Shown: positions 21,163-31,227, counted from the stretch's first letter. The stretch is DNA of 64,000 bases from an uncultured Clostridium sp. (GCA_947651825.1 CANTAQ010000005.1:1-64000); one strand, 5' to 3'. The notes: generated by a model from the letters alone, not told the origin. A program made the numbers and translations.

Positions 21163-21924
21163 ATGAATAATGATTTTTTTAATAATGTTATACAAGAAGG
21201 AAATAAGAAAATAGAAAGAGCAAAAGAAATTTTAGAACTACAAAAAGAAAATTTTATGGAAGCACAAAACAATTTTTTAAAAAGTAATTTAGGACAAGCA
21301 ATAAATGCAGGAATAGATATTGGACTACAAGCACTATTACCAGATGTAATAGAAGATGAGGTAATAGCTATAAAAGATTCTCTAATAACAGAAGGATTTT
21401 CAGCTGCAATAAATACAGCAATAGAAGAGTCTATTAATTTGGGAAAAAGTACAATTGGAATTATTACAGGAACATTTGAAAATGTTTCTCAGATAAAAAA
21501 GGCGATAAAAAGTGGAGGATTGATAGATTCAATTTCAGAAGTATTAAACTCTGGAATAAAATGGATAAAAGAAAAAGGCTATGTAAAAAAAGGAACAGCA
21601 AATGCAATAAAAAAAGGAAAAGATACAATAATAAAAATAATAGATAAAAATGTTGGAAATGAATTAGAAAATCAAATAGAAGCAATAGATAAAATAAATG
21701 GATATATAGAAAAATGGCATAGATATTATGAAGAAAGAAATTTTTCAAATATGGAATATCAATATAAAAAAATAGAAGAAAATTTAGAAAAAGTAATTCC
21801 ATTAGAAGATGTTCTTACTAAAGCAAGACAAGTAGAAAATTTACATGAATTGATAAAAAATAATGGAAAAAATTTTGATTTAAGTGAAGAAGAAAAAAAT
21901 TTAGCAAATATGCTGGTAAAATAA
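21163..21924 (+). CDS. unrecognised helical protein of the split-VirB4 operon
   Basis: 253 residues, mostly predicted helix, charged at both ends, with a central small-residue region (QAINAGIDIGLQALLPDV, GFSAAINTAIEESINLGKSTIGIITGT) that could be amphipathic or membrane-associated. No catalytic motif, no signal peptide and no zinc ligands are visible. It starts three bases after the preceding gene and is the last gene before the gyrA promoter, so it belongs to the same operon. Candidate substrate, channel or accessory component of the VirB4-type system; not assigned. Confidence 0.5.
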   Translation: MNNDFFNNVIQEGNKKIERAKEILELQKENFMEAQNNFLKSNLGQAINAGIDIGLQALLPDVIEDEVIAIKDSLITEGFSAAINTAIEESINLGKSTIGIITGTFENVSQIKKAIKSGGLIDSISEVLNSGIKWIKEKGYVKKGTANAIKKGKDTIIKIIDKNVGNELENQIEAIDKINGYIEKWHRYYEERNFSNMEYQYKKIEENLEKVIPLEDVLTKARQVENLHELIKNNGKNFDLSEEEKNLANMLVK

Positions 21925-21944
21925 TAAAAAAGCGTTAAAAATTC

Positions 21945-21973
21945 TTGCAAAATTTGTTTTATTCATATATAAT
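21945..21973 (+). promoter_or_regulatory. gyrA promoter
   Basis: TTGCAA (21945-21950), 17-base spacer, TATAAT (21968-21973), 35 bases before the gyrA ATG. Confidence 0.75.
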
Positions 21974-22008
21974 ATGAAAAGAAAAATAGATAGAAAAGAG
22001 GAAAAATA

Positions 22009-24468
22009 ATGGATAAAGCAGAGGAAAAAATTATACAAAGAGATATTGAAGAAGAAATGCAAACAGCATATATCGATTATGCAATGAGTGTTATTGTTGC
22101 AAGAGCTTTACCAGATGTAAGAGATGGTCTAAAACCAGTACATAGAAGAATTCTTTATACTATGCATGAAGATGGATTTACACCAGACAAACCATATCGT
22201 AAATGTGCTACTACAGTTGGAGATGTATTAGGTAGATATCATCCACATGGAGATTCATCTGTTTATGACGCTTTAGTTAGAATGGCTCAAGACTTTTCTT
22301 TAAGATATATGATGGTAGATGGTCATGGTAATTTTGGATCTATAGATGGAGATCCACCAGCAGCATATCGTTACACAGAAGCAAGAATGTCTAAATTAGC
22401 TCAATATATGCTTACTGATATAGATAAAAACACAGTAGATTTTATGCCAAACTTTGATGATAGATTGCAAGAACCGACAGTATTACCAGCGCAAATACCA
22501 GCATTACTTGCTAATGGTTCATCAGGTATAGCTGTAGGTATGGCAACAAATATACCACCACACAATTTAAGAGAATTGGTAGATGGAATTATAAAAATAA
22601 TAGATGAAGATAATGTATCTGATGAAGATTTAATGAAAGTTATTAAAGGTCCAGATTTCCCAACAGGAGCAACAATCTTAGGAAGAGAAGGAATAAAACA
22701 AGCATATACAACGGGAAAGGGAAAAATAACATTAAGAGCAGAAACAGATATAGAAGAAATGTCTGGAGGAAAAAGAAGAATAATAGTTTCATCATTACCA
22801 TATCAAGTAAATAAAGCTAAATTAATAGAACATATTGCAGAATTAGTTAAAGAGAAAAGAATAGAAGGAATTTCTGCAATAAGAGATGAATCAGACAGAA
22901 TAGAAAAAGTAAGAATTGTAATAGAATTAAAAAGAGATGCAAATCCACAGGTAGTTCTTAATTTATTGTATAAGAACACACAAATGCAAGATACTTTTGG
23001 AGTTATAATGTTAGCCTTAGTAGATGGAGTTCCAAAGATTTTAACTTTAAGAGAGTGCTTAGACCATTATATAGAACATAGAAGAAAAGTAGTATTAAGA
23101 AGAACACAATTCGAACTCGAAAAAGCAGAAGCAAGAGCACATATATTAGAAGGATTAAAAATTGCATTAGATAATATAGATGAAGTAATAAACATTATAA
23201 GATCTTCATATGATAATCCAAAAGAAAGATTAATGGAAAGATTTGGATTCTCAGAAATACAAGCTCAAGCAATTTTGGATATGAGATTAAAAACATTATC
23301 AGGATTGCAAAGAGAAAAAATAGAAGAAGAATATAATGAATTAATGAAATTAATTACACACTTAAAAGAAATTCTATCAAGTGAAACATTAGTATATTCA
23401 ATAATAAAAGAAGAGTTGTTGGCAGTAAAAGACAAGTTTGGAGATGACAGAAAAACAAAAATCGTTGCAGCAGAAGGTGAATTCGAAATGGAAGACTTAA
23501 TAAAAGAAGAAACAAATGTCATTGCATTAACACATTTTGGATATATTAAAAGAATGCCAGTAGATATATATAAGAGTCAAAAACGTGGAGGAAAAGGTAT
23601 TACAGGAATTGCAACAAAAGAAGAAGATTTTGTAAAAGAAATATTTACAGCTTCAACACATGATACGATATTATTCTTTAGTAATAAAGGAAAACTATAT
23701 AGATTAAGAGGATATGAAATTCCAGAAGCAGGACGTACAGCAAGAGGAACAGCGATAGTTAATTTATTAAGTTTAGATGCAGGAGAAAAAATATCAACAA
23801 TAATACCGATTCAGAATTTTGCAGAAGGTAAATATTTATTATTTGCCACAAAGAATGGATTAATAAAGAAAACAGGATTAACAGAATATAATTCTGCAAG
23901 AAAAACAGGACTATTAGCAATAACATTAAAAGAAGATGATGAGTTAATAGATGTAAGATTAACAGACGGAGAAGATAATGTTGTACTTGTAACAAGAGAG
24001 GGATTAGCAATAACATTCGAAGAAAAAGATGTAAGAGCATGTGGAAGAGTATCACAAGGTGTTATAGGAATAAAACTAAATAAAGATGACGCTGTAATAG
24101 GAATGGAAGCAATTGTTACAAATAGTAATTCAACATTACTTGCAATTACAGAAAATGGATTTGGAAAAAGAACAGAACTTAGTGAATATAGAGTGCAAGC
24201 AAGAGCTGGAAAAGGAGTTATAACATATAAAATAACACCAAAAACAGGAAAAATAGTTGGAATTAGAATAGTTTCAGAAGATGATGATATAATGTTAATA
24301 ACAGACACTGGAACAATAATAAGAATTAATGTATCAGAAATAAGTGTATTAGGTCGTTCAACACAAGGAGTAACATTGATGAGAACAAACGAAGGAAAAG
24401 TAGTAAGTATAGAAAAATTAAGAGAAACAGATAATAAGGAAGAAGAGAATAAAGAAGAAAATACTTAG
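22009..24468 (+). CDS. gyrA: DNA gyrase subunit A
   Basis: 819-residue breakage-reunion subunit. MQTAYIDYAMSVIVARALPDVRDGLKPVHRRILY, the active-site region AAYRYTEARMS (catalytic Tyr) and the GyrA box QKRGGKG (about residue 524) identify gyrase rather than topoisomerase IV. The C-terminal beta-propeller repeats follow, and the end is an acidic tail. GAGG lies before the ATG, and the gene has its own promoter. Confidence 0.99.
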   Translation: MDKAEEKIIQRDIEEEMQTAYIDYAMSVIVARALPDVRDGLKPVHRRILYTMHEDGFTPDKPYRKCATTVGDVLGRYHPHGDSSVYDALVRMAQDFSLRYMMVDGHGNFGSIDGDPPAAYRYTEARMSKLAQYMLTDIDKNTVDFMPNFDDRLQEPTVLPAQIPALLANGSSGIAVGMATNIPPHNLRELVDGIIKIIDEDNVSDEDLMKVIKGPDFPTGATILGREGIKQAYTTGKGKITLRAETDIEEMSGGKRRIIVSSLPYQVNKAKLIEHIAELVKEKRIEGISAIRDESDRIEKVRIVIELKRDANPQVVLNLLYKNTQMQDTFGVIMLALVDGVPKILTLRECLDHYIEHRRKVVLRRTQFELEKAEARAHILEGLKIALDNIDEVINIIRSSYDNPKERLMERFGFSEIQAQAILDMRLKTLSGLQREKIEEEYNELMKLITHLKEILSSETLVYSIIKEELLAVKDKFGDDRKTKIVAAEGEFEMEDLIKEETNVIALTHFGYIKRMPVDIYKSQKRGGKGITGIATKEEDFVKEIFTASTHDTILFFSNKGKLYRLRGYEIPEAGRTARGTAIVNLLSLDAGEKISTIIPIQNFAEGKYLLFATKNGLIKKTGLTEYNSARKTGLLAITLKEDDELIDVRLTDGEDNVVLVTREGLAITFEEKDVRACGRVSQGVIGIKLNKDDAVIGMEAIVTNSNSTLLAITENGFGKRTELSEYRVQARAGKGVITYKITPKTGKIVGIRIVSEDDDIMLITDTGTIIRINVSEISVLGRSTQGVTLMRTNEGKVVSIEKLRETDNKEEENKEENT

Positions 24469-24482
24469 AAATCAAGAGAATT

Positions 24483-24519
24483 AAAAAGTAGGTAGATATT
24501 GAATCTACCTACTTTTTTT
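24483..24519 (+). terminator. intrinsic terminator after gyrA
   Basis: Arms AAAAAGTAGGTAGAT and ATCTACCTACTTTTT with a five-base loop and a T-run, 15 bases after the gyrA stop. Confidence 0.9.
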
Positions 24520-24543
24520 GTTAAAATATAATAGGTGAATAAA

Positions 24544-25395
24544 ATGAAACAAAAATATATTATAAAAAATAAACAATCATTTAATCCAATACATATATTT
24601 GAATGTGGACAGTGTTTTAGATGGAATAAACAAGAAGATGGAAGTTATATAGGAATAGTAAGAAATAATGTATTGAAAGTAGAAGAAAAAGAAGATAACA
24701 TAATAATTACAGGAAATTGTGAGGAAGATATAAAACAACTATGTGAAGATTATTTTTCATTAGATGAAGATTATGAAAAAATAAAAGAAAATTTATCAAA
24801 AATAGATGATAATTTAAAAACAAGTATAAAATTCGGAAAAGGAATAAGGATATTGCATCAAGATTTATGGGAGACTATAATTTCATTTATAATATCTGCA
24901 AATAACAATATACCAAGAATAAAAGGAATAATAGAAAGAATTTCAAAAAAATATGGAAAGAAAATAATTTTTGAAGAAAAGGAATATTATACATTTCCAA
25001 CTGTAAAAGAATTATCAAGAGCTACAGTAGAAGAATTAAGAAATTTAGGTTTAGGATTTAGAGATGTGAGAGTATTTGAGACTACAAGAAAAATATATAT
25101 AAAAGAAGTAGATTTAGAAGAATTAAAAAAAGAAAAAGATATTTGCAAGATAGAAGAATTATTATTATCATTACCTGGAGTAGGTCCTAAAGTTGCTGAT
25201 TGCATAATGCTATTTTCATTAAAAAAATATCAAGTTTTTCCAATAGATGTTTGGGTAAGAAGAGTTATGTCAGAATTATATTTTGAAAACAAAGAACAAA
25301 AACCTCAAAAAATAAAAGAATTTGTCAAAAACTATTATGGAGAAAGAGCAGGATTAGCACAACAATATTTATTCTATTGGAGAAGAGAACTTTAA
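24544..25395 (+). CDS. ogg: 8-oxoguanine DNA glycosylase (OGG1 type)
   Basis: 283-residue bifunctional glycosylase/lyase that removes oxidised guanine. The N-terminal OGG domain has FECGQCFRWNKQEDGSYIG; the helix-hairpin-helix LLLSLPGVGPKVADCIMLFSL carries the catalytic lysine, and the catalytic aspartate follows in FPIDVWVRRVM. The start ATG at 24544 is six bases after AGGTG; a GTG at 24535 is in frame but overlaps that site. A TATAAT at about 24526 suggests its own promoter inside the gyrA terminator gap. Confidence 0.9.
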   Translation: MKQKYIIKNKQSFNPIHIFECGQCFRWNKQEDGSYIGIVRNNVLKVEEKEDNIIITGNCEEDIKQLCEDYFSLDEDYEKIKENLSKIDDNLKTSIKFGKGIRILHQDLWETIISFIISANNNIPRIKGIIERISKKYGKKIIFEEKEYYTFPTVKELSRATVEELRNLGLGFRDVRVFETTRKIYIKEVDLEELKKEKDICKIEELLLSLPGVGPKVADCIMLFSLKKYQVFPIDVWVRRVMSELYFENKEQKPQKIKEFVKNYYGERAGLAQQYLFYWRREL

Positions 25396-25437
25396 ATAAA
25401 TATGATAATTAAAGATTAGTTTTTAAAGGAGAAAAAA

Positions 25438-28400
25438 ATGAGTTTAAGGATAATTTATGGAAGAGCAGGAACAGGAAAAAGTACTTTTTGCATTAATGAA
25501 ATAAAAAATGTATCAAATCAAAAAGTATATATAATTACACCTGAACAATTTTCTTATTCTATGGAAAAAAGATTATTAAAAAACTCAGAAAGAAAAGTAA
25601 CTCTTAATGCAGAAGTACTTAGTTTTAAAAGATTGGCAGATAGAATATTTACAGAAGTAGGAGGAGCAAATGATGTAGTTATTTCAAAATCAGGACAAGC
25701 AATGATTATTTATTCTATTTTGCAAGACCAAAAAGAAGAGTTAAAATTTTTAGGAAAAACAAAAGAAAATATAGATTTGATATTAAAAGAAATTACAGAA
25801 TTAAAAAAACACAATATTACAGTAAAAAGAATCCAAGAAAATATTTATAATATTACAGAAATAAATTTACAGGGAAAATTACAAGACATAAGTAGAATTT
25901 ACGAAGAATATGAGAAACATATAGAAAACAAATATATTGATGAAGATGATATATTAACAAAAATGAGTAAAAAGATACAAGATAGCAAAATGTTTGACAA
26001 ATCAATTGTTTTTATTGATGAATTTTCAGGATTTACGATGCAAGAATATAGCATAATAGAAGAAATATTACAAAAAGCAGAGCAGGTAAATGTAACTATT
26101 TGTTCAGACAATTTAAAACAAGAAAATACTCCAGAAACAGATATATTTTATAGTAATAAAAATTTTGCTAATAAAATTATAAATATAGCAGAAAAATTGG
26201 ATTTAAAAATAGATGAACCAGTTTATCTAGAAGAAAATAGAAGAATAAAAAACAATGAATTACTGCATTTAGAAAAAAATATATATGATATAAATCCTAA
26301 TAAATATGAAAAAAATGTAAAAAACATAAAAATAAAATTAATGAATGATACATATTCAGAAATAGAAAATATTGCAATAGAAATAATAAAACTAATAAAA
26401 AACGAAAAATTGCAATATAGAGATATATCAGTAATATCAAACAACATAGAAGAAATTGATAATATAGTAAAAGCAATTTTTAATAGATATGAAATACCAT
26501 ATTTTATTGATGAGAAATCTGAAATTACAGAAAACTTCATTATTAAATTTATAATATCGATAATGGAAATTTTTTCAAAAAATTGGTCTCAAGAAGCAGT
26601 TTTTAATTATATAAAATCAGGGATTTTAGATTTGAAAAAAGAAGAAATATATACATTAGAGAACTATTGTATAAAGAATGGAATAAAAGGAAATAAATGG
26701 TATAAAAATAAATGGAATGAGTTAGAAGATGTCCAAGAAAAAGTAGTAAACCCATTAATGAATTTGAAAAAAAATCTAGAAAAAGAGAAAACGGCAAAAA
26801 AAATATCAAAAGAAATATATAATTTTTTAATACAAAATAATATACAAGAAAAATTTCAAGAAAAAATAGAAAAGTTACAAGAAGAAAAAGAAACTGCTAG
26901 AATCTACAAAGAGAGTTTGGACATTTTAGTAGATGTTTTAGATGAAATTGCAATTTTTTTTGGAGACGAAAAATTATCTTTTGATAAATACAAAGAAATT
27001 TTAAAAATAGGTTTAAAAAATAAAGAAGTTGGCAAAATACCACAATTTATGGATCAAGTGATAATAGGAGATATTGATAGGACAAGAACCCATAGAGTAA
27101 AGGCAATTTTTATAGTAGGAATGAATGATGGGAACTTTCCAGTAGTAAATAAAAACGAAGGATTTTTTGATGATAATGACAGAGGAATATTAAAATTAAA
27201 CAATTTAGAAATAGCAAAAAATACTATAGAAAATTTATATGAAGATCAATTTAATATTTATAAAGCATTTACAATAGCAGAAGATAAAATATATATATCA
27301 TATAATTCAACAAACAAAGAAGGAACATCATTAAGACCATCAATATTAATTAGTAAAATAAAGAATATTTTTCCGAAACTTAAAGAAAAAAGCGAAGTAT
27401 TAGAAGAAAAAAAAGAAATAATAAATGTAAATGCGACATTTAATGAATTGTTAGTAAAGATGAGAGCGAAATCAAACAATGAGGAAATAGAAGATGTATG
27501 GTATGATGTATATAATTGGTATAACAGTAAAGATATTTGGAGAGAAAAACTACAAAAAAATATGAAGGCATTGGAATACACAAATAATGCTGAAAATATA
27601 AAAAAAGAAAATATAATAAAACTTTATGGTAACACTCTAAAAACAAGTATTTCAAAAATGGAGCAATATAGAAAATGTCCATTTTCATTTCACTTAAAAT
27701 ATGGTTTAAAATTAAAAAATGCAGAAGAATATAAATTGAAATCTATAGATACAGGAAACTTTATGCACGAGATTTTAGATGAATTTTTCAGTAAAATTGA
27801 TAATATAGATAAAATAACCCCAAATGAGATTGAAACAATTGTAAAAGAAATAATAAATCAAAAATTAAAACTAGATAAAAATATTATATTTACGAGTTCC
27901 CCAAAGTTTATAGTATTGACAAATAAACTAAAAAATACAATAATACAATCAGTAAAATATATAATATATCAAATACAAAACAGTGATTTTAAACCAGTTA
28001 ATAATGAACTTGAATTTAATAAAAAAATTGATAATATAGAGATTTCAGGTAAGATAGATAGAGTAGATATTGCAAAAGACAAATTTATAAGAATTATAGA
28101 TTATAAATCGTCAGAAAAGAATATCGATTTAAATCAAATGATGGCAGGAACTCAAATACAGTTATTAACATATATTGATGCTTTATCAGAACAAAAGAGA
28201 AAAGAACCAGCAGGAATATTATATTTTAACTTAATCGAACCAATAATAAATGAAAATAGAAATTTAAACGAAGAAGAAATAGAACAAAAAATAAGAAAAA
28301 GTTTTAAAATGAAGGGGTTAATTTTAGCAGATGTACATGTAATAAAAATGATGGATAATGAATTAGAAAAAGGGAGTTCGAATAATATTCCAGTATATTT

Positions 28401-28689
28401 AGATAAAGATGGGAATATCAGTAAAAGTAGATCAAATATAGTAACAGAAGAACAATTTAAGGATTTACAAAGAACAATAAAAAAAATAATAAAGAAAATT
28501 TCACAAGAAATATTAAATGGAAAAATTGATATTAAACCAATGTACGATACAAAAAATAAATTGTCTACATGTAAATTTTGTGAATATAAAAATATATGCA
28601 GATTTAATTCAGAAGAAAATGAATATCAATATTTACAAAACAAATCAAGAGATGAAATATTAAATGAAATAAAAGAAAGGAAAGAATAG
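25438..28689 (+). CDS. addB: ATP-dependent nuclease/helicase subunit AddB
   Basis: 1083 residues. AddB is the inactive-helicase, active-nuclease subunit of the AddAB double-strand-break resection complex. Walker A is IIYGRAGTGKST at the N-terminus; SKMEQYRKCPFSFHLKYG carries the first cysteine and TCKFCEYKNICRF the last three, together the expected 4Fe-4S cluster that closes the nuclease domain; FIRIIDYKSSEK is the nuclease motif. GGAG is nine bases upstream. The usual partner addA does not follow; coaD is two bases away instead. Confidence 0.9.
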   Translation: MSLRIIYGRAGTGKSTFCINEIKNVSNQKVYIITPEQFSYSMEKRLLKNSERKVTLNAEVLSFKRLADRIFTEVGGANDVVISKSGQAMIIYSILQDQKEELKFLGKTKENIDLILKEITELKKHNITVKRIQENIYNITEINLQGKLQDISRIYEEYEKHIENKYIDEDDILTKMSKKIQDSKMFDKSIVFIDEFSGFTMQEYSIIEEILQKAEQVNVTICSDNLKQENTPETDIFYSNKNFANKIINIAEKLDLKIDEPVYLEENRRIKNNELLHLEKNIYDINPNKYEKNVKNIKIKLMNDTYSEIENIAIEIIKLIKNEKLQYRDISVISNNIEEIDNIVKAIFNRYEIPYFIDEKSEITENFIIKFIISIMEIFSKNWSQEAVFNYIKSGILDLKKEEIYTLENYCIKNGIKGNKWYKNKWNELEDVQEKVVNPLMNLKKNLEKEKTAKKISKEIYNFLIQNNIQEKFQEKIEKLQEEKETARIYKESLDILVDVLDEIAIFFGDEKLSFDKYKEILKIGLKNKEVGKIPQFMDQVIIGDIDRTRTHRVKAIFIVGMNDGNFPVVNKNEGFFDDNDRGILKLNNLEIAKNTIENLYEDQFNIYKAFTIAEDKIYISYNSTNKEGTSLRPSILISKIKNIFPKLKEKSEVLEEKKEIINVNATFNELLVKMRAKSNNEEIEDVWYDVYNWYNSKDIWREKLQKNMKALEYTNNAENIKKENIIKLYGNTLKTSISKMEQYRKCPFSFHLKYGLKLKNAEEYKLKSIDTGNFMHEILDEFFSKIDNIDKITPNEIETIVKEIINQKLKLDKNIIFTSSPKFIVLTNKLKNTIIQSVKYIIYQIQNSDFKPVNNELEFNKKIDNIEISGKIDRVDIAKDKFIRIIDYKSSEKNIDLNQMMAGTQIQLLTYIDALSEQKRKEPAGILYFNLIEPIINENRNLNEEEIEQKIRKSFKMKGLILADVHVIKMMDNELEKGSSNNIPVYLDKDGNISKSRSNIVTEEQFKDLQRTIKKIIKKISQEILNGKIDIKPMYDTKNKLSTCKFCEYKNICRFNSEENEYQYLQNKSRDEILNEIKERKE

Positions 28690-28691
28690 AT

Positions 28692-29165
28692 ATGATAGGT
28701 TTTTATGCAGGTTCTTTTGATCCATTTACAAATGGACATTTACAAATTGTTAAAAAATCAGCAAAATGTTTTGAGAAAGTAATAGTAGGAATTGCTTATA
28801 ACTCAACTAAAAAAGGAAGATTAGACAAAGAAAAGATGAAAAAAGCAGTAGAAGAAGCAATAAAAGAAATAGGGTTAACGAATGTTGAAGTAACACTGTA
28901 TAAAGGGCTAACTGTGGAAGAAGCAAAGAAATTTAATTCAGACATATTAATAAGAGGATTAAGAAATGGTACAGATTATCAATATGAAGAAAATATATCA
29001 GAAGCAAATGAAAAGATAGGGGATTTAGACACTTGCTATTTCAGAGCTGGGGATTTAGGATATTTATCATCAAGTCTTGTAATGGAATTATGGGAAAATA
29101 ATATGGATATAAATGAATTTGTTCCAAAACAGGTTGCAGAATTATTAAAAAGAGAAAGGATTTAG
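28692..29165 (+). CDS. coaD: phosphopantetheine adenylyltransferase
   Basis: 157 residues, the normal size. It makes dephospho-CoA from phosphopantetheine and ATP. AGSFDPFTNGHLQI contains the TNGH nucleotidyltransferase motif, RGLRNGTDYQYE is the substrate loop, and YLSSSLVMEL is the ISSS-type motif. The start lies two bases after addB. The next gene supplies the last CoA step, so the two form a CoA pair. Confidence 0.97.
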   Translation: MIGFYAGSFDPFTNGHLQIVKKSAKCFEKVIVGIAYNSTKKGRLDKEKMKKAVEEAIKEIGLTNVEVTLYKGLTVEEAKKFNSDILIRGLRNGTDYQYEENISEANEKIGDLDTCYFRAGDLGYLSSSLVMELWENNMDINEFVPKQVAELLKRERI

Positions 29166-29166
29166 T

Positions 29167-30537
29167 ATGACAATAATTGGAATTACAGGAAATTCGGGTT
29201 CAGGGAAAACAACCTTTTCAAATATATTAGCAAAAAAAATGAATGCTATTATTATAGATGCAGATAAAGTTGCCAAACAATCTTCTAGAAAAGGTGAAAC
29301 TTATTATAATGAAATTGTGAAAATTTTCGGAGAAGAAATTTTAGAAAATGATGAAATAAATAGAAAAAGATTAGCTAAAATAATTTATAATAATAAAGAG
29401 CAAAGAAATAAATTAAATAAGCTGACAAATCAATATGTTGTAGAACAAATAAAAGAACAGATGAAAAAAATTCAAAATAAAAATATAATTATGGATGTTC
29501 CATTATTATTTGAAAGTAGATTAAATGAAATGTGTAATATAACAGTAAGTCTAATAGCAGATGAAAAAACAAAAATAGAAAGAATGATTGCAAGAGACAG
29601 AATAGATGAAAATTTAGCAAAAAAAAGATTAGAAATACAACAACCAAATAAATATTACATTGAAAAATCAAATTATGTAATAGTAAATAATAAATCAGAT
29701 TTAGAAGACGAAGCAGAAGAATTTATAAAAACTGTAGAGATGCTGAATGAAAAAATAGTAATAACAAAAAATGAAGATATAAAATATATGCAAATTAAAG
29801 AATTATTAAAACATGAAAAAATAAAACATTGTTTTACATTAAGACCAATGAATTTTGGAGATAATTTGACATACCAACAAAATAAAGAGATAATACAAAA
29901 TAATTACAAAAAGATTTGTAAAGAATTAAATATAAGCGAGAAAAATGTAGTAAGACCATATCAAACACACACAAATACTATAAAAGATGTAACAAATGAA
30001 AAAGGAATATATCTAAAAGAATTTGAAAATGTAGACGGATTAATAACAGATAAACAGGGAAAAGTTTTATCTCTTACATTTGCAGATTGTACACCAATAT
30101 ATATTTTTAATAAGAAGAAAAATATAATTGCACTGGTACATTCAGGATGGGCAGGAACAACTAAAAAAATTATAAAAACTGCAATAGATAAATTAGTAAA
30201 AAAATATAATAGTAAAATAGAAGACTTAATATGTGCGATAGGTCCAACAATCAGACAATGTCATTTTGAAGTAGAAGAAGATGTAAGAAATATTTTTTAT
30301 AACGAATTTAAATATATGAGAAATATAGATAAAATAATAAAAATTGGAGAAAAGCAAGGAAAATACTATATAGACACAGTAGAAATAAACAAGAATTTAA
30401 TGAAGGAAATAGGGATTTTAGAAGAAAATATAATAGATTGTGAAGTTTGTAGTTTGTGCAATTCTGAAATAATTCATTCGTATAGAAAAAATGGAAAAAA
30501 AGCAGGAAGAAATACAGCAATATTATGTTTAAAATAA
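29167..30537 (+). CDS. coaE: fusion: dephospho-CoA kinase plus laccase-domain (YfiH/PgeF) protein
   Basis: 456 residues holding two enzymes in one frame. Residues 1-195 are dephospho-CoA kinase: P-loop GITGNSGSGKTTFS, IDADKVAKQS, VPLLFES, and IARDRIDENLAKKRLEIQ. From about 200 the sequence is a YfiH/PgeF multicopper-like domain: LRPMNFGD, RPYQTHTN, DGLITD, LTFADCTPIYIF, ALVHSGWAGT, IGPTIRQCHFEV, and CSLCNSEIIHSYRK, so the zinc-binding His and Cys positions are kept. PgeF-family proteins edit peptidoglycan amino-acid mistakes or act on purine nucleosides. There is no stop or ribosome site between the parts. It starts one base after coaD. Confidence 0.9.
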   Translation: MTIIGITGNSGSGKTTFSNILAKKMNAIIIDADKVAKQSSRKGETYYNEIVKIFGEEILENDEINRKRLAKIIYNNKEQRNKLNKLTNQYVVEQIKEQMKKIQNKNIIMDVPLLFESRLNEMCNITVSLIADEKTKIERMIARDRIDENLAKKRLEIQQPNKYYIEKSNYVIVNNKSDLEDEAEEFIKTVEMLNEKIVITKNEDIKYMQIKELLKHEKIKHCFTLRPMNFGDNLTYQQNKEIIQNNYKKICKELNISEKNVVRPYQTHTNTIKDVTNEKGIYLKEFENVDGLITDKQGKVLSLTFADCTPIYIFNKKKNIIALVHSGWAGTTKKIIKTAIDKLVKKYNSKIEDLICAIGPTIRQCHFEVEEDVRNIFYNEFKYMRNIDKIIKIGEKQGKYYIDTVEINKNLMKEIGILEENIIDCEVCSLCNSEIIHSYRKNGKKAGRNTAILCLK

Positions 30538-30643
30538 TTTTATTTGTTATACAAAAATCCGCTCCGTCTTGATGAACGTACAACATTTGCGTGGAGTTAC
30601 TGATATAAAAATTTAAAAAACTTAAGTTTTATAGGAGGAATAT

Positions 30644-31186
30644 ATGTACCAAAATTGGGAAGAATTAGAAGAAGCATGTAAAAGTTGTGATAAATGTAGG
30701 CTTTGTCAAGGTAGAAAAAATGTTGTAATAGGAACAGGTAATAGCGAAGCGAAGCTAATGTTTATAGGAGAAGGTCCTGGGGCGGATGAAGATATGCAAG
30801 GAATTCCTTTTGTAGGTAAAGCTGGTCAACTTATGAACAAAGCTTTTATTGGAGTTGGAATTGAGAGAGAAGATGTATATATAGCAAATATAGTAAAATG
30901 TAGACCACCTCAAAATAGAAATCCAGAAAAAGATGAAGCAGAAGCATGCAAGGAATATTTAGACACACAGATTAAACTAGTAAATCCAGAAAAAATATGT
31001 TTAATGGGAAGTGTAGCATTAAAAAATATATTAGGAGAGCAATATGGAATAACAGCAAGTAGAGGCAAATGGTTTGAAAAAGATGGAATAAAAATGCTGC
31101 CAACGTTTCATCCTGCAGCATTATTAAGAGACGAAAGCAAAAAAATAAATTTCTGGCAAGATTTAAAAAAATTTATAAAGGAATAA
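30644..31186 (+). CDS. uracil-DNA glycosylase, family 4 (Fe-S)
   Basis: 180 residues. It removes uracil from DNA. The family-4 signature [24 protein letters not shown] is near residue 40 and [11 protein letters not shown] near 146. Four cysteines fit the 4Fe-4S cluster: CxxC at 15/18 (within [10 protein letters not shown]) and the pair in [24 protein letters not shown] lies upstream of the ATG. A 106-base leader separates it from the coaE fusion. Confidence 0.93.
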   Translation: MYQNWEELEEACKSCDKCRLCQGRKNVVIGTGNSEAKLMFIGEGPGADEDMQGIPFVGKAGQLMNKAFIGVGIEREDVYIANIVKCRPPQNRNPEKDEAEACKEYLDTQIKLVNPEKICLMGSVALKNILGEQYGITASRGKWFEKDGIKMLPTFHPAALLRDESKKINFWQDLKKFIKE

Positions 31187-31188
31187 AT

Positions 31189-31224
31189 AAAAAATGTAGA
31201 TATTTTATAATATCTACATTTTTT
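31189..31224. terminator. bidirectional intrinsic terminator
   Basis: Arms AAAAAATGTAGATATT and AATATCTACATTTTTT between convergent genes (UDG on plus, htrA on minus), with A- and T-runs on both sides so it can serve both. Confidence 0.9.
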
Positions 31225-31227
31225 ATC

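Noticed and set aside
17683..21924. A complete integrative conjugative element
   Set aside because: No integrase, relaxase, coupling protein, attachment repeats or other channel genes were seen.
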